Positions 19,014 through 28,398 are shown, numbered from the stretch's first letter. The stretch: 64,000 bases of DNA from Flintibacter faecis (GCF_014287875.1 NZ_JACOPN010000001.1:248001-312000), one strand, 5' to 3'. Notes: a model not told the origin generated them from the letters alone. Program-made: numbers and translations.

Positions 19014-20240
19014 TTACATCACTTTGCCGGCCTTGATCACGGTCTTGGCCAGGTTGCTGCCCACACGGTAGCAGATGTAATCCAGGTCGGGGGCATCCCA
19101 GATGACCAGGTCGCCCTTCTTGCCGGCCTCCACAGAGCCCACCTGGTCGGCCATGTCGATGGCGGCGGCACCGTTCAGGGTGACGGCGGTGAGGACCTCC
19201 TCGGGGGTCAGCTTATACTTCAGGCAGCCCAAGTTGATGACAAACTGCAGATTCAGGCAGGGGCAGGAACCGGGGTTGAAGTCGGTGGCCATGGCCACGG
19301 CCACACCGGCATTCACCATGTCCCGGGCGGGGGCGAAGGTGGAGCCCAGGTTGAAGCTGGTGGCAGGCAGCAGGCAGGCGATGGTGCCGCCCTTGGCCAT
19401 GCTGGCGATGCCCTCAGGGGGACAGACGATCAGGTGCTCGGCGGAGATGGCGCCGATCTCACCGGCCAGGACGGAGCCGCCGATGGCCTCGATCTCGTCG
19501 GCGTGGATCTTGGGCCGCAGGCCGTACTTCAGGCCGGCCTCCAGCACCTGGCGGGACTCCTCTACAGAGAAGGTGTCGGCCTCGCAGAACACGTCGCAGA
19601 ACTTGGCGATGCCCTGTTCCTTCACCTTGGGCATCATCTCCTCGCACACCAGGCGGATGTACTCGGCACGGTTGCTCTTATACTCGGCGGGGACCAGATG
19701 GGCGCCCATAAAGGTGGCGACCACGTCCATGGGGTGGTGGTCGTTCAGGTCCTTGATGACCTGCAGGGCCTTCAGCTCGTGGTCGGTGGCCAGACCGTAG
19801 CCGCTCTTGGCCTCCACGGTGGTCACACCAAAGCCCATCATCTCGTTCAGGGCCTTGGTGGCCTTCTCGGCCAGCTCCTGCTCGGTGGCCTTGCGGGTGG
19901 CGTTGGTGGTGGACTGGATGCCGCCGCCGGCGTTCTGGATCTCCAGATAGGTCTTGCCATGGAGCTTCATGCCCAGCTCGTTCTGACGCCAGCCGCCGAA
20001 GATCAGGTGGGTGTGGGCATCCACCAGACCGGGGGTGACCAGGTTGCCCTGGGCGTCGATGACCTCAGCGCCGGGGGCGGCGGGGGCCGCACCGGTGCCC
20101 ACAGAGTCGATGACCCCGTCCTTCACCAGGACCCAGGCATCCTTCAGGATCTGGATCTGGCCCTGCTCCGCGCCCTTCTTGGCGGCCTTGCCCTGGGGGG
20201 TGGCCAGCATACCGATGTTTTTAACCAGAATGTTTCCCAT
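19014..20240 (-). CDS. hutI: Imidazolonepropionase
   Basis: 408-aa cytosolic amidohydrolase that opens 4-imidazolone-5-propionate to N-formimino-glutamate, step three of histidine degradation. TIM-barrel with metal ligands in VDAHTHLIF, a histidine in FMGAHLVP and the EADTFS / HADEIEAIGGS segments, and the ATDFNPGSCP motif conserved in HutI. Length fits the family (about 405-420). The start is ATG 20240 with AAGGAGG 8 bases upstream. It follows hutU in the same orientation, but a strong terminator (20313-20343) lies between them, so hutI expression needs readthrough or its own promoter in the 70-base gap. hutH and the formiminoglutamate enzymes are not in the window. Confidence 0.93.
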   Translation of the reverse strand: MGNILVKNIGMLATPQGKAAKKGAEQGQIQILKDAWVLVKDGVIDSVGTGAAPAAPGAEVIDAQGNLVTPGLVDAHTHLIFGGWRQNELGMKLHGKTYLEIQNAGGGIQSTTNATRKATEQELAEKATKALNEMMGFGVTTVEAKSGYGLATDHELKALQVIKDLNDHHPMDVVATFMGAHLVPAEYKSNRAEYIRLVCEEMMPKVKEQGIAKFCDVFCEADTFSVEESRQVLEAGLKYGLRPKIHADEIEAIGGSVLAGEIGAISAEHLIVCPPEGIASMAKGGTIACLLPATSFNLGSTFAPARDMVNAGVAVAMATDFNPGSCPCLNLQFVINLGCLKYKLTPEEVLTAVTLNGAAAIDMADQVGSVEAGKKGDLVIWDAPDLDYICYRVGSNLAKTVIKAGKVM

Positions 20241-20312
20241 AATGAAACCTCCTTGCGCTTCAGCAAGCGCAGCCTGGGCGGCCAAACGCCGCCCGGATAT
20301 TTGTTTTGATAA

Positions 20313-20343
20313 GAAAAAGGGGCCCGAAAACGGGCCCCTTTTT
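20313..20343 (-). terminator. Terminator between hutU and hutI
   Basis: AAAAAGGGGCCCG, loop, CGGGCCCCTTTTT; symmetric, so it can stop transcription from hutU (minus strand) before hutI. Confidence 0.88.
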
Positions 20344-20369
20344 GGAGTTTTGCCGTATGACAGCGACAA

Positions 20370-22391
20370 TTACATGTTCAGGGCCTTCATAGCCTCGGCG
20401 ATGTACTCGTCGTCCTTCTCATTGATGTAAGGCAGGGTGATGTGATCCTTGCCCTCGTACATCTTGTTGTACTCGGCAACGACAGGCATAGCGTTCTCGT
20501 TGCGAGCCCAGGCGCGGCGGGAAACACCGACCATAACGTCCCAAGGCATGGACATCTTCAGGATCTGGTCCACGCGCTCGGAGCCGTCCAGCACCATGCC
20601 GAAGCCGCCGTTGATGGACTTGCTGACACCAACGCCGCCGCCGTTGTGCAGGGCGATCAGGCTCATGCCGCGGGCAGCGTTGCCGGCGTAGCACTGGGTA
20701 GCCATATCAGCCATGACATTGGAGCCGTCCTTGATGTTGGAGGTCTCACGGAAGGGGGAGTCGGTTCCGCCGGTATCGTGGTGGTCACGGCCCAGCATGA
20801 CGGGGCCGATCTCGCCGTTGCGGACCATCTCATTGAACTTCAGAGCGATGTTCATGCGGCCCATAGCATCGGCATACAGGATGCGGCACTGGGTACCGAC
20901 GACCATCTTGTTCTTCTTAGCATCACGCAGCCAGACATAGTTGTCGTGATCCTGATAGCGGCGGTTGTGAGCCTTGATGTAATCGGCAGCGGCCGCGTCG
21001 GTCTTGTCCAGGTCCTCGGGCTTCCGGGACAGGCAGCACCAACGGAAGGGACCATAGCCGAAGTCGAACAGGAAGGGCCCGAGGATGTCTTCCACGTAGG
21101 AGGGGAAGACGAAGCCGTCCAGGTCGTTCTCGCCGTTCTTGCAGATGCTCTGCACGCCGGCATCGTACACGGACTTCAGGAAGGCGTTGCCGTAATCGAA
21201 GAAGTAGGTGCCCTTCTCGTGGAACTTGCAGATCATCTCATAGTGGTGACGCAGAGTGGCGTCAACGCGGTTAGCAAACTCCTCGGGGTCCTTGTCCAGC
21301 ATCTCGGTGCGCTCCTCGAAGGTCAGACCCTGGGGGCAGTAGCCGCCGTCGTGAGCCATGTGGCAGGAGGTCTGGTCGGACATCAGATCCACATGGATGT
21401 CCTTCTCATACAGGTACTCCAGCAGGTCCACCACGTTGCCGTGATAGGCGATGGCGCAGGGAGTCTTGTCGGCCAGGTGCTTCTTGGTCATCTCCAGCAC
21501 CTCGTCCAGGTTGTCGGACTTCTCGCTGACCCAGCCCTGGTTGTAACGGGTCATGATGCGGGACAGGTCGACCTCGGCGATGATGGAGACAGCGCCGGCG
21601 ATCTCAGCGGCCTTGCCCTGAGCACCAGACATGCCGCCCAGACCGGCGGAGACGAACAGCTTGCCAGCCAGGTTGCCATCCTCGGGGATGCCCAGCTTCT
21701 GACGGCCAGCACCCAGCAGGGTGTTGAAGGTGCCGTGGACGATGCCCTGGGGCCCGATGTACATCCAGCCGCCGGCGGTCATCTGGCCGTAGTTGGCAAC
21801 GCCGATAGCGGCGGCACGGTTGAAGTTCTTCTGATCATCATACATACCGATCATCAGACCGTTGGAGATGATGCAGCGGGGGGCCAGCTTGTGGCTGTGG
21901 AACAGGCCCAGGGGGTGACCGGACATCACGACCAGAGTCTGCTCGTCAGTCATGACCTCCAGGTACTTCTTGATCAGACGATACTGCATCCAGTTCTGGC
22001 AGACCTGACCGGCCTCGCCGTAGGTGACCAGCTCGTAGGGATACAGAGCGACCTCGAAGTCCAGGTTGTTGTCGATCATGACCTGGAAGGCCTTAGCCTC
22101 GGTGCAGTTGCCCTTGTACTCCTCGATGGGCTTGCCGTACAGCTTGCCCTCGGGACGGAAGCGGTAGCCATAGATACGGCCGTGCTCCTCCAGCTCCTGA
22201 GCGAACTCCTTGGCCATCTGCTCGTGATGGTCGGGATGGATGTAACGCAGAGCGTTCTTGATGGCCAGAGCCTTGTCGGACTCGGACAGGTGGGACTCAC
22301 GGCGGGGAGCACGACGATACTGAGGATCCATCTTGGGATACTCAGGCAGGTCGTAGTCCAGCTTAATGGTCATGGCTTCGTTGGCTGTCAT
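20370..22391 (-). CDS. hutU: Urocanate hydratase
   Basis: 673-aa NAD+-dependent enzyme adding water to urocanate to give imidazolonepropionate. It shows the urocanase hallmarks VVMSGHPLGLFHSH, YGQMTAGGWMYIGPQGIVHGT, the NAD-binding GLGGMSGAQGKAAEIAG, RDHHDTGGTDSPFRET and, near the end, NGGGVGVSKSINGGFGMVLDG. It is about 115 residues longer than the classical 555-aa Pseudomonas/Bacillus enzyme, with an extended N-terminus; long forms of about 660-680 aa occur in Clostridia. AGAAGGAAC precedes ATG 22391. A dyad upstream (22511-22539) could be its operator. Together with hutI it indicates histidine fermentation. Confidence 0.95.
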   Translation of the reverse strand: MTANEAMTIKLDYDLPEYPKMDPQYRRAPRRESHLSESDKALAIKNALRYIHPDHHEQMAKEFAQELEEHGRIYGYRFRPEGKLYGKPIEEYKGNCTEAKAFQVMIDNNLDFEVALYPYELVTYGEAGQVCQNWMQYRLIKKYLEVMTDEQTLVVMSGHPLGLFHSHKLAPRCIISNGLMIGMYDDQKNFNRAAAIGVANYGQMTAGGWMYIGPQGIVHGTFNTLLGAGRQKLGIPEDGNLAGKLFVSAGLGGMSGAQGKAAEIAGAVSIIAEVDLSRIMTRYNQGWVSEKSDNLDEVLEMTKKHLADKTPCAIAYHGNVVDLLEYLYEKDIHVDLMSDQTSCHMAHDGGYCPQGLTFEERTEMLDKDPEEFANRVDATLRHHYEMICKFHEKGTYFFDYGNAFLKSVYDAGVQSICKNGENDLDGFVFPSYVEDILGPFLFDFGYGPFRWCCLSRKPEDLDKTDAAAADYIKAHNRRYQDHDNYVWLRDAKKNKMVVGTQCRILYADAMGRMNIALKFNEMVRNGEIGPVMLGRDHHDTGGTDSPFRETSNIKDGSNVMADMATQCYAGNAARGMSLIALHNGGGVGVSKSINGGFGMVLDGSERVDQILKMSMPWDVMVGVSRRAWARNENAMPVVAEYNKMYEGKDHITLPYINEKDDEYIAEAMKALNM

Positions 22392-22510
22392 TATAGTTCC
22401 TTCTTTCTATGAAATTTGTGAAAATCGTCGTTACACATCTTGGTGACTTCTTTTTCCTATGGGCACATTTTAACAGAAAACACCCCCAAAGAAAAGAACT
22501 TGTATTGTAT

Positions 22511-22539
22511 ATTTGCTATATCGAAATAGTATGGCAAAT
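22511..22539. promoter_or_regulatory. Candidate operator upstream of hutU
   Basis: ATTTGCTATA, 9-base spacer, TATGGCAAAT: 9 of 10 positions symmetric, 120 bases upstream of hutU in an AT-rich control region. Likely a repressor/activator site; regulator unknown. Confidence 0.4.
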
Positions 22540-22581
22540 TTGTGTTGCGAAACTTTACTCATTTTGCCGATTTTTGAGCTT

Positions 22582-22618
22582 AAAAAAGGAAGGGTGTCCC
22601 ACGGGAACACCCTTCCTT
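22582..22618 (-). terminator. Terminator after pckA
   Basis: GGAAGGGTGTTCCCGTGGGACACCCTTCC-type stem with TTTTTT after it on the minus strand. Confidence 0.9.
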
Positions 22619-22648
22619 TCACAAATTTAAAGGCTTTCTTTCGTCGTT

Positions 22649-24220
22649 TTATTCAGCCTTGGGACCGGCGGCCACCACGTCCGCAGGCATGTGGGTATAC
22701 TTCTTGAAGTTCTCCACGAAGGAGTGGGCCAACTCCTTGGCCTTCTTCTCATAGCCGGCCTGATCGTCGCCCCACTGCTTGGCGGGGATCATCTGCTCGT
22801 CGGGCACGCCGGGGCAGGAGGTGGGCACCTGAACACCGAAATAGGGGTCGGTGACGAACTGGGCCTTCTCCAGCTCACCGTTCAGGGCGGCGGTGACCAT
22901 GGCACGGGTATACTTCAGGTTCATGCGCTTGCCGCTGTTGCCGCACCAGCCGGTATTGACCAGATAGACGTTGGCGCCGGACTGCTGCACCTTCTTCTCC
23001 AGCATCTCCGCATAGACGGAGGGGTCCAGGGGCATGAAGGGCGCGCCGAAGCAGGTGGAGAAGGTGGGCACGGGGGAGGTGATGCCACGCTCGGTGCCGG
23101 CCAGCTTAGAGGTAAAGCCGGACACGAAGTAATACTGGGCCTGCTTGGCGTTCAGCTTGGAGATGGGGGGCATGACACCGTAGGCATCGGCGGTGAGGAA
23201 GATCACCGTCTTGGGCGTGCCGCCGATGCCGGGGATGGCGGCGTTGGGGATATAGTCCACGGGATAGCCCACGCGGGTGTTCTCGGTGAGGGAGCCGTCG
23301 GCATAGTCGGCCTGGCGGGTCTCCTCGTCGATGATGACGTTCTCCACCAGAGAGCCGAACTTGATGGCCCGGTAGATCTCAGGCTCCCGCTCCTCGGTCA
23401 GGTCGATGCACTTGGCATAGCAGCCGCCCTCGAAGTTGAACACAGAGTCGTCGGCCCAGCCGTGCTCGTCATCGCCGATGAGCTTGCGGTTGGGGTCTGC
23501 GGACAGGGTGGTCTTGCCGGTGCCGGACAGACCGAAGAAGATGGCGGAGTCGCCCGCCTCGCCGATGTTGGCAGAGCAGTGCATGGGGAACACGCCCTGC
23601 TTGGGCATGAGATAGTTCATCACGGAGAAGACGGACTTCTTGATCTCACCGGAGTACTGGCTGCCGGCGATGAGGACCAGCTTCTTCTCATAGTCGATCA
23701 TGATGGCGGCCTCGGAGTGGGTGTGGTCCCGCTCGGGCACGCACTTAAAGCCGGGGGCGGCGATGATGGTGAAGTCGGGGACATAGCTCTTCAGCTGCTC
23801 CTCGGTGGGCCGCAGCAGCAGCTGGTGGATAAACAGGTTCTGAGAGGCCAGCTCGTTGACGATGCGGAAGGCCTTGGTATACTTGGGGTCGGCACCGGCA
23901 TAACCGTCGAAGATGAAGATCTCCCGGTTCTGCAGATAGGCCACCATCTTCTCATACAGGGCATCAAAGACCTCCTGGGTGGTGGGCACATTCACCTTGC
24001 CCCAGGCGATGTCGTTGTGCACGCCCTTGGAGTCAACAATAAACTTGTCGTCGGGGGAGCGGCCGGTATACTTTCCGGTGGTCACGCACAGCGCGCCGGT
24101 GGCGCTCAGCTTGCCCTCGCCGCGGCACAGGGCCTTCTCCACCAGCTTGGCGGGGGTGAGGTTGCGGTAAACAGCGCTGGGATTGACGATCCCGAGAGAT
24201 TCCAAACCATAAGTTTCCAT
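22649..24220 (-). CDS. pckA: Phosphoenolpyruvate carboxykinase (ATP)
   Basis: 523-aa enzyme interconverting oxaloacetate + ATP and PEP + CO2 + ADP; in gut anaerobes it often runs toward oxaloacetate, fixing CO2. Key elements: RSPDDKFIV (oxaloacetate site), FIHQLLLRP, the catalytic KK-region YSGEIKKSVFSVMNYLMP, kinase-1a P-loop GLSGTGKTTLS, kinase-2 DDEHGW, and the adenine-site segment TRVGYPVDYIPNA. Start is ATG 24220 with AAGGAGG 8 bases upstream. It lies upstream of hutU in the same orientation but is closed off by its own terminator. Confidence 0.95.
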   Translation of the reverse strand: METYGLESLGIVNPSAVYRNLTPAKLVEKALCRGEGKLSATGALCVTTGKYTGRSPDDKFIVDSKGVHNDIAWGKVNVPTTQEVFDALYEKMVAYLQNREIFIFDGYAGADPKYTKAFRIVNELASQNLFIHQLLLRPTEEQLKSYVPDFTIIAAPGFKCVPERDHTHSEAAIMIDYEKKLVLIAGSQYSGEIKKSVFSVMNYLMPKQGVFPMHCSANIGEAGDSAIFFGLSGTGKTTLSADPNRKLIGDDEHGWADDSVFNFEGGCYAKCIDLTEEREPEIYRAIKFGSLVENVIIDEETRQADYADGSLTENTRVGYPVDYIPNAAIPGIGGTPKTVIFLTADAYGVMPPISKLNAKQAQYYFVSGFTSKLAGTERGITSPVPTFSTCFGAPFMPLDPSVYAEMLEKKVQQSGANVYLVNTGWCGNSGKRMNLKYTRAMVTAALNGELEKAQFVTDPYFGVQVPTSCPGVPDEQMIPAKQWGDDQAGYEKKAKELAHSFVENFKKYTHMPADVVAAGPKAE

Positions 24221-24392
24221 AACAGTTCCTCCTTGATTTGTTGTGCAAAAGACGGGCCGCACCTTTTGCGGTCAGAGCCGCCCGATGAAGTTTTTCAGCC
24301 ATTCAGTCTGCAAATTCACTTCATACTATGGTTCATTTTACCCTATCCGGGGGAGAAAGGCAAGATTCAGCCCTGTGGAAAAGCGCCGAAAA

Positions 24393-25253
24393 TCACCCCT
24401 GGGTCTGACGGATTTTTCTCGATATTCCTGCAAATTCGGGAATACCCAGCCGCTCCCCCCGCACATCGGCGGGCAGACCGCAGCCGGTGAGGATATTTGC
24501 CAGCTGCTCCTTGGTCAGCTGCTGTCCGAACGCAGCATACAATCCATTGACCAGGGTCTTTCTCCGCTGGGCAAAGGCGGCCCGCACCACCCGGAAGAAG
24601 TGCTCCGGGTCGTCCACCTCCTCCGGCGGCTTGCGCGGGACCATGCGCAGCACGGAGGAGGTCACCTTCGGGGCAGGAATGAAGCAGTCGGGGGGCACGT
24701 CGAACAAAAGCTCCGGGTCGGTGTGATACTGGCAGAACACCGAGAAAGCCCCATAGTCCCCCGTACCCGGTCTGGCGCAGATGCGCCGGGCCACCTCCCG
24801 CTGGATCATCACCGTGATGGAGGCAAAGCAACCCGCCTCGATGAGGGCGGTGATGGCGGGGGTGGTGATATTATAGGGCAGGTTGGCACAGGCCACCGCC
24901 GTCAATCCGGCAAATTTCTCTCCCACCAGGGCTGGGATGTCCGTCTTTAAAATGTCACCGGGGACGATCTCCGCGTTGGGGCAGTCGGCCAGGGTCTCCT
25001 TCAGGATGGGCAGCAGGGCCCGGTCCAGCTCCACCGACACCACCTTGTCCGCCCGCCGGGCCAGCTGCCGGGTGAGAGGGCCGATGCCCGGTCCCACCTC
25101 CAGTACGCCCGTACCCGGCCCTGCGCCGGAGGCGGCGGCGATGTCCTCGGGTACCCAGGCCTGGATGAGAAAGTTCTGACCCATGGACTTGGAGAAGCGA
25201 AAGCCGTTCCGGGCCAACAGCGCCTTGATCTCATTGATGTTGCAAAGATCCAT
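24393..25253 (-). CDS. rsmA: 16S rRNA dimethyladenosine transferase
   Basis: 286-aa KsgA/RsmA enzyme that dimethylates the two adjacent adenosines in the 3' hairpin of 16S rRNA during small-subunit maturation, using SAM. Motifs: GQNFL (SAM entry), VLEVGPGIGPLTRQLA (motif I), VELDRALLP, EIVPGDILKTD, and the catalytic NLPYNITTP (motif IV). Start ATG 25253 is 10 bases after AAAGGAG; the long open frame upstream is inside the promoter/terminator region. The promoter lies within the terminator of the pho operon (25296-25342). Confidence 0.94.
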   Translation of the reverse strand: MDLCNINEIKALLARNGFRFSKSMGQNFLIQAWVPEDIAAASGAGPGTGVLEVGPGIGPLTRQLARRADKVVSVELDRALLPILKETLADCPNAEIVPGDILKTDIPALVGEKFAGLTAVACANLPYNITTPAITALIEAGCFASITVMIQREVARRICARPGTGDYGAFSVFCQYHTDPELLFDVPPDCFIPAPKVTSSVLRMVPRKPPEEVDDPEHFFRVVRAAFAQRRKTLVNGLYAAFGQQLTKEQLANILTGCGLPADVRGERLGIPEFAGISRKIRQTQG

Positions 25254-25295
25254 AATAGGCTCCTTTACCATACATAAGAATAGAATTGCTTCTCC

Positions 25296-25324
25296 ATGAT
25301 AAAGGAAAGGCCGCCGTCCGTCAA
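25296..25324 (-). promoter_or_regulatory. Promoter of rsmA, nested in the pho terminator
   Basis: TTGACG (25324-25319), 17-base spacer, TATCAT (25301-25296) on the minus strand. The -35 box forms part of the terminator stem. Confidence 0.6.
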
Positions 25325-25342
25325 GAGATGACGAACGGCGGC
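25301..25342 (-). terminator. Terminator of the pst-pho operon
   Basis: 13-base arms (25310-25322 and 25330-25342: GCCGCCGTCCGTC against GACGAACGGCGGC), then CTTTCCTTT on the minus strand. Confidence 0.8.
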
Positions 25343-25347
25343 GGCGA

Positions 25348-27012
25348 TCATTGCTTTTGTTCCTTGGGAAAGCGGATGCGGATAGTCGTGCCTTTGCCCA
25401 GTGCGCTGTCCAGGTCGATGCGGGCATCGTGGAGGGCGGCGGCGTGCTTCACAATGGAAAGCCCCAGGCCGGTGCCGCCGATCTGGCGGGAGTGGCTTTT
25501 GTCCACCCGGTAGAACCGCTCGAATACCCGGTCCCGGTCCTGGTCCGGGATGCCGATGCCCGTGTCCGCCACAGTGAGGACGGTCTCGTGTTCCCCCGGC
25601 TCCACCGAAACGGTGACGGAGCCCCCTCTTTGATTATACTTCACGGCGTTGTCGCACAGGTTGAAGACCATCTCGTCCAGCACGGCGGGGACCCCACAGA
25701 CCTTAGCCGGACTGCCCTTCACCTGGATGGACACCTCCGCCCGCCGGGCCACCGGCTCCAGGCGGCCGGCTGTCTGACGGGCCAGCTCCAGCAGGTCTAC
25801 CGGCTCCATCTTCAGCCCGTCGCCCCCCTCGTCCAGGCGGGACAGGTGGATGATGTCCTCCACCAGGGCGATGAGCCGCTGGCTCTCCCGGTAGATGTCA
25901 CTGGCAAAGCCGTTGATATCCTCGGGCTTGACAATACCGTCTTTGATGATCTCCGCCATGCCGGAGATGGCGGTGAGAGGGGTTTTCAGTTCGTGGGAGA
26001 CATTGGCGGTAAACTCCCGCCGCAGCCGCTCCCCCTGCTCCTGGGCGGTGATGTCCACCAGCACCAGCACTGCGCCCTCCACTTGGGTCTCGTGGAACAC
26101 CGGGTCGGCCAGCAGCTGGACACACCGCTCTCCCCGCTCCAGCCGGCCCTGGGCCCGCTGACCGGCCAGGGCCCGCTCCACCACCGTGCGGAAGGCATCG
26201 CTGCGGTCCAGGGTGAGGACGCTGGCCTGCTCGGCGGGGCTGACCGCCCCCAGCAGGCGCAGGGCCCCGGAGTTATAGGACAGGATGCGCCCCTTGGTAT
26301 TCAGCAGCACCACCCCCTCGGACATGTTCTCCGCCAGGGTGGCAAACTCCCGCTGCTGCTGGCGCATGGCATCCATCTGACAGCGGATGGTGTCGTTCTG
26401 CCGGCGGATCTTGGTGATGAGGGGGGCCAGCTCGTCATAGCCCCGGCACTGCTCCGGCTCCTCCAGGTCCAGGTCCAGAATGGGGCGGATGATGCCCTTG
26501 GCCAGCCGGGAGGCCAGCACCGCCGCCAAAATCATGGACAGCACCAGAATAATGAGCAGCGGCTGGATCATAGAGGCCAGCAATACCACCACCGTAGACT
26601 GAGCGCTGGCCAGGCGGATCACCGTGCCGTCGCTCAACCGGCGGGCGGCATAGTAGGTCCGGCGGGACAGGGTGGACGACTCCCGCTGGGCCGTGCCCTG
26701 GCTGGCCAGCATGGCCTGGCGGATCTCCGCCCGGTCAGCGTGGTTCTCCATCTGGGCGGGGTCTGCCCGGTTGTCATACAGCACGGTGCCGTCCTTGTCC
26801 ACCCAGGTCACCCGGCTGGATACATTCAGCGTGTCTAAGTAGTCCCGGCCCGTGGTCTCCACGCCCTGGGCCACCATGGCCGCCTCGGTGGCCAGTTCCC
26901 GGGTGAGCTGGTCGCCGAAATACTGGTACAGCATCCCCATGAACAGGGCCACCGACAGCAGAAACACGGCAAGGCCCACCGTCATGGCGTTTTTAAAAAT
27001 CTTCGCGGCCAT
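25348..27012 (-). CDS. phoR: Phosphate-regulon sensor kinase PhoR
   Basis: 554-aa sensor kinase: membrane helix 1 (about 8-29), extracytoplasmic domain (30-145), helix 2 (about 147-168), a HAMP-like linker, a PAS domain (about 225-335: EFATLAENMSEGVVLLNTKGRILSYN), HisKA with phospho-acceptor H340 (VSHELKTPLTAISGM), and ATPase boxes NLCDNAVKYN, DTGIGIP and GTGLGLSIVKH. The PAS domain is the PhoR feature thought to hear PstB/PhoU. It is the last gene of the pst-pho operon, 37 bases after phoB. Confidence 0.93.
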   Translation of the reverse strand: MAAKIFKNAMTVGLAVFLLSVALFMGMLYQYFGDQLTRELATEAAMVAQGVETTGRDYLDTLNVSSRVTWVDKDGTVLYDNRADPAQMENHADRAEIRQAMLASQGTAQRESSTLSRRTYYAARRLSDGTVIRLASAQSTVVVLLASMIQPLLIILVLSMILAAVLASRLAKGIIRPILDLDLEEPEQCRGYDELAPLITKIRRQNDTIRCQMDAMRQQQREFATLAENMSEGVVLLNTKGRILSYNSGALRLLGAVSPAEQASVLTLDRSDAFRTVVERALAGQRAQGRLERGERCVQLLADPVFHETQVEGAVLVLVDITAQEQGERLRREFTANVSHELKTPLTAISGMAEIIKDGIVKPEDINGFASDIYRESQRLIALVEDIIHLSRLDEGGDGLKMEPVDLLELARQTAGRLEPVARRAEVSIQVKGSPAKVCGVPAVLDEMVFNLCDNAVKYNQRGGSVTVSVEPGEHETVLTVADTGIGIPDQDRDRVFERFYRVDKSHSRQIGGTGLGLSIVKHAAALHDARIDLDSALGKGTTIRIRFPKEQKQ

Positions 27013-27048
27013 TTTCTCGCTCCATTCTGCCCAGGGCCGCTTTTACGC

Positions 27049-27723
27049 TCAGCCCTCGGCGATCTTATAGCCCACGCCCCGCACCGTTTCGATGCAGCCG
27101 CCGGACTCCCCCAGCTTCTGGCGCAGGGTGCGGATATGGACATCCACGGTGCGGCTTGCCCCGTCGAACTCATAGCCCCAGATGGTGTTCAGCAGCTGGT
27201 CCCGGGTGAACACGGTCCCCCGATGCTCCAGCAGCAGGCACAGAAGCTGGAACTCCTTCAGGGTCAGGGCCACGTCCCGCTCCCCGTCCCGGACGATGTG
27301 GCGGCCCGGGTCTACATACAGCTGTCCCAGGCGATAGACGTTCTCCGGCTCCTCCCGGCCCCCGGCGTGGCGCAGGGCGGTGCGGATGCGTGCCATCAGC
27401 TCCATCATCCCAAAGGGCTTGGCGATGTAGTCGTCCGCCCCCTGGTCCAGGCCCAGCACCTTGTCATATTCGGTGCTCTTGGCGGTGAGCATCAGCACCG
27501 GGGTCCGGCGGGTGGCCGGGTCGGCCCGCAGCTTTTTCAGCACCTGCAGGCCGTCCTCCTCGGGCAGCATAATATCCAGCAGCACCAGCTCCGGCTTTTC
27601 CAGGGCCAGGGCGCTCCAGAACTGGGACGGGCGGTCAAAGCCCCGGGCCTCCATGCCCTGGCTGTTCAGCGTGTAAACCACCAGCTTTTGAATGCTGGCA
27701 TCATCCTCCAGAACGTAGATCAT
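27049..27723 (-). CDS. phoB: Phosphate response regulator PhoB/PhoP
   Basis: 224-aa OmpR-family regulator: receiver domain with EDD (6-8), phospho-acceptor D50 (LVLLDIMLP), LTAKS and KPFG, followed by a winged-helix domain (ALTLKEFQLLCLLLEHRG, VDVHIRTLRQKL, VRGVGYKI). It should bind the repeats upstream of pstS when phosphate is low. It lies between phoU and phoR in the operon. Confidence 0.93.
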   Translation of the reverse strand: MIYVLEDDASIQKLVVYTLNSQGMEARGFDRPSQFWSALALEKPELVLLDIMLPEEDGLQVLKKLRADPATRRTPVLMLTAKSTEYDKVLGLDQGADDYIAKPFGMMELMARIRTALRHAGGREEPENVYRLGQLYVDPGRHIVRDGERDVALTLKEFQLLCLLLEHRGTVFTRDQLLNTIWGYEFDGASRTVDVHIRTLRQKLGESGGCIETVRGVGYKIAEG

Positions 27724-27754
27724 ATCCGTTCAAAACTCCTGTCAAAAAGCGCCT

Positions 27755-28396
27755 TCAGTCGTCCTCATACTGGCCGGTGAGGGCATACTCCACCCACTGG
27801 GCAATGTTGCAGGCATGGTCCCCGATGCGCTCGAAATACTTGGCGATCATCAGCATATCCAGGCAGGCGGAGGCATCCTCTCCCCGGCCGATCATATTGG
27901 CCAGCTGTTTCCGCATATTCAAAAACAGCTGGTCCACCCGGTCGTCCCGGGCAATGACCTGGTGGGCCAGGTCCAGGTCCTCCCGGACAAAGGCATCCAC
28001 GCTGTCCGTCACCATGCTGATGGCGGTGCGGGCCATGTCTCCCATGGGGGTCTCGTCGGCCAGCTTGCCCGCCTGCACGTCCCGGGCGATCTCCGCGATG
28101 TCTGCGGCCTGGTCGCCGATGCGCTCCATGTCCGAGATCATGCGCATGGATGCCGAGATGGTCCGCAGGTCCCGGGCCACCGGCTGCTGGCGCAGCAGCA
28201 GCTGCATACAAAGGCTTTCAATGTCCCGCTGCTGCTGGTCGATCTGCTGTTCCAGCTGTCCGGCCCGCTCCCCCAGCCGCCGGTCCCCGGTGAAATAGGA
28301 CTTGGCCGCATCGGAGATGGCCTCCTCGCACAGGGCCCCCATGGTGATCAGCGCCTCGCTGAGCTGCTGCAGCTGTTCGTGAAAACGGTCTCTCAT
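27755..28396 (-). CDS. phoU: Phosphate signalling protein PhoU
   Basis: 213-aa all-helical protein with two PhoU three-helix repeats, each with the metal-binding E/DxxxD pattern (DMERIGDQAADIAEIARD near 95-112, FERIGDHACNIAQWVEY near 190-206). It represses PhoR when phosphate is plentiful and restrains the Pst transporter. GGGGAGG precedes the start; it begins 2 bases after the pstB stop codon. Confidence 0.94.
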   Translation of the reverse strand: MRDRFHEQLQQLSEALITMGALCEEAISDAAKSYFTGDRRLGERAGQLEQQIDQQQRDIESLCMQLLLRQQPVARDLRTISASMRMISDMERIGDQAADIAEIARDVQAGKLADETPMGDMARTAISMVTDSVDAFVREDLDLAHQVIARDDRVDQLFLNMRKQLANMIGRGEDASACLDMLMIAKYFERIGDHACNIAQWVEYALTGQYEDD

Positions 28397-28398
28397 GG

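Noticed and set aside
20442..22412. Long open frame on the plus strand opposite hutU (and similar long frames opposite ftsH, pckA and the DUF1538 gene)
   Set aside because: They mirror strongly coded genes of high GC third-position bias, have Gly/His/Val-rich low-complexity translations and no ribosome sites; shadows only.
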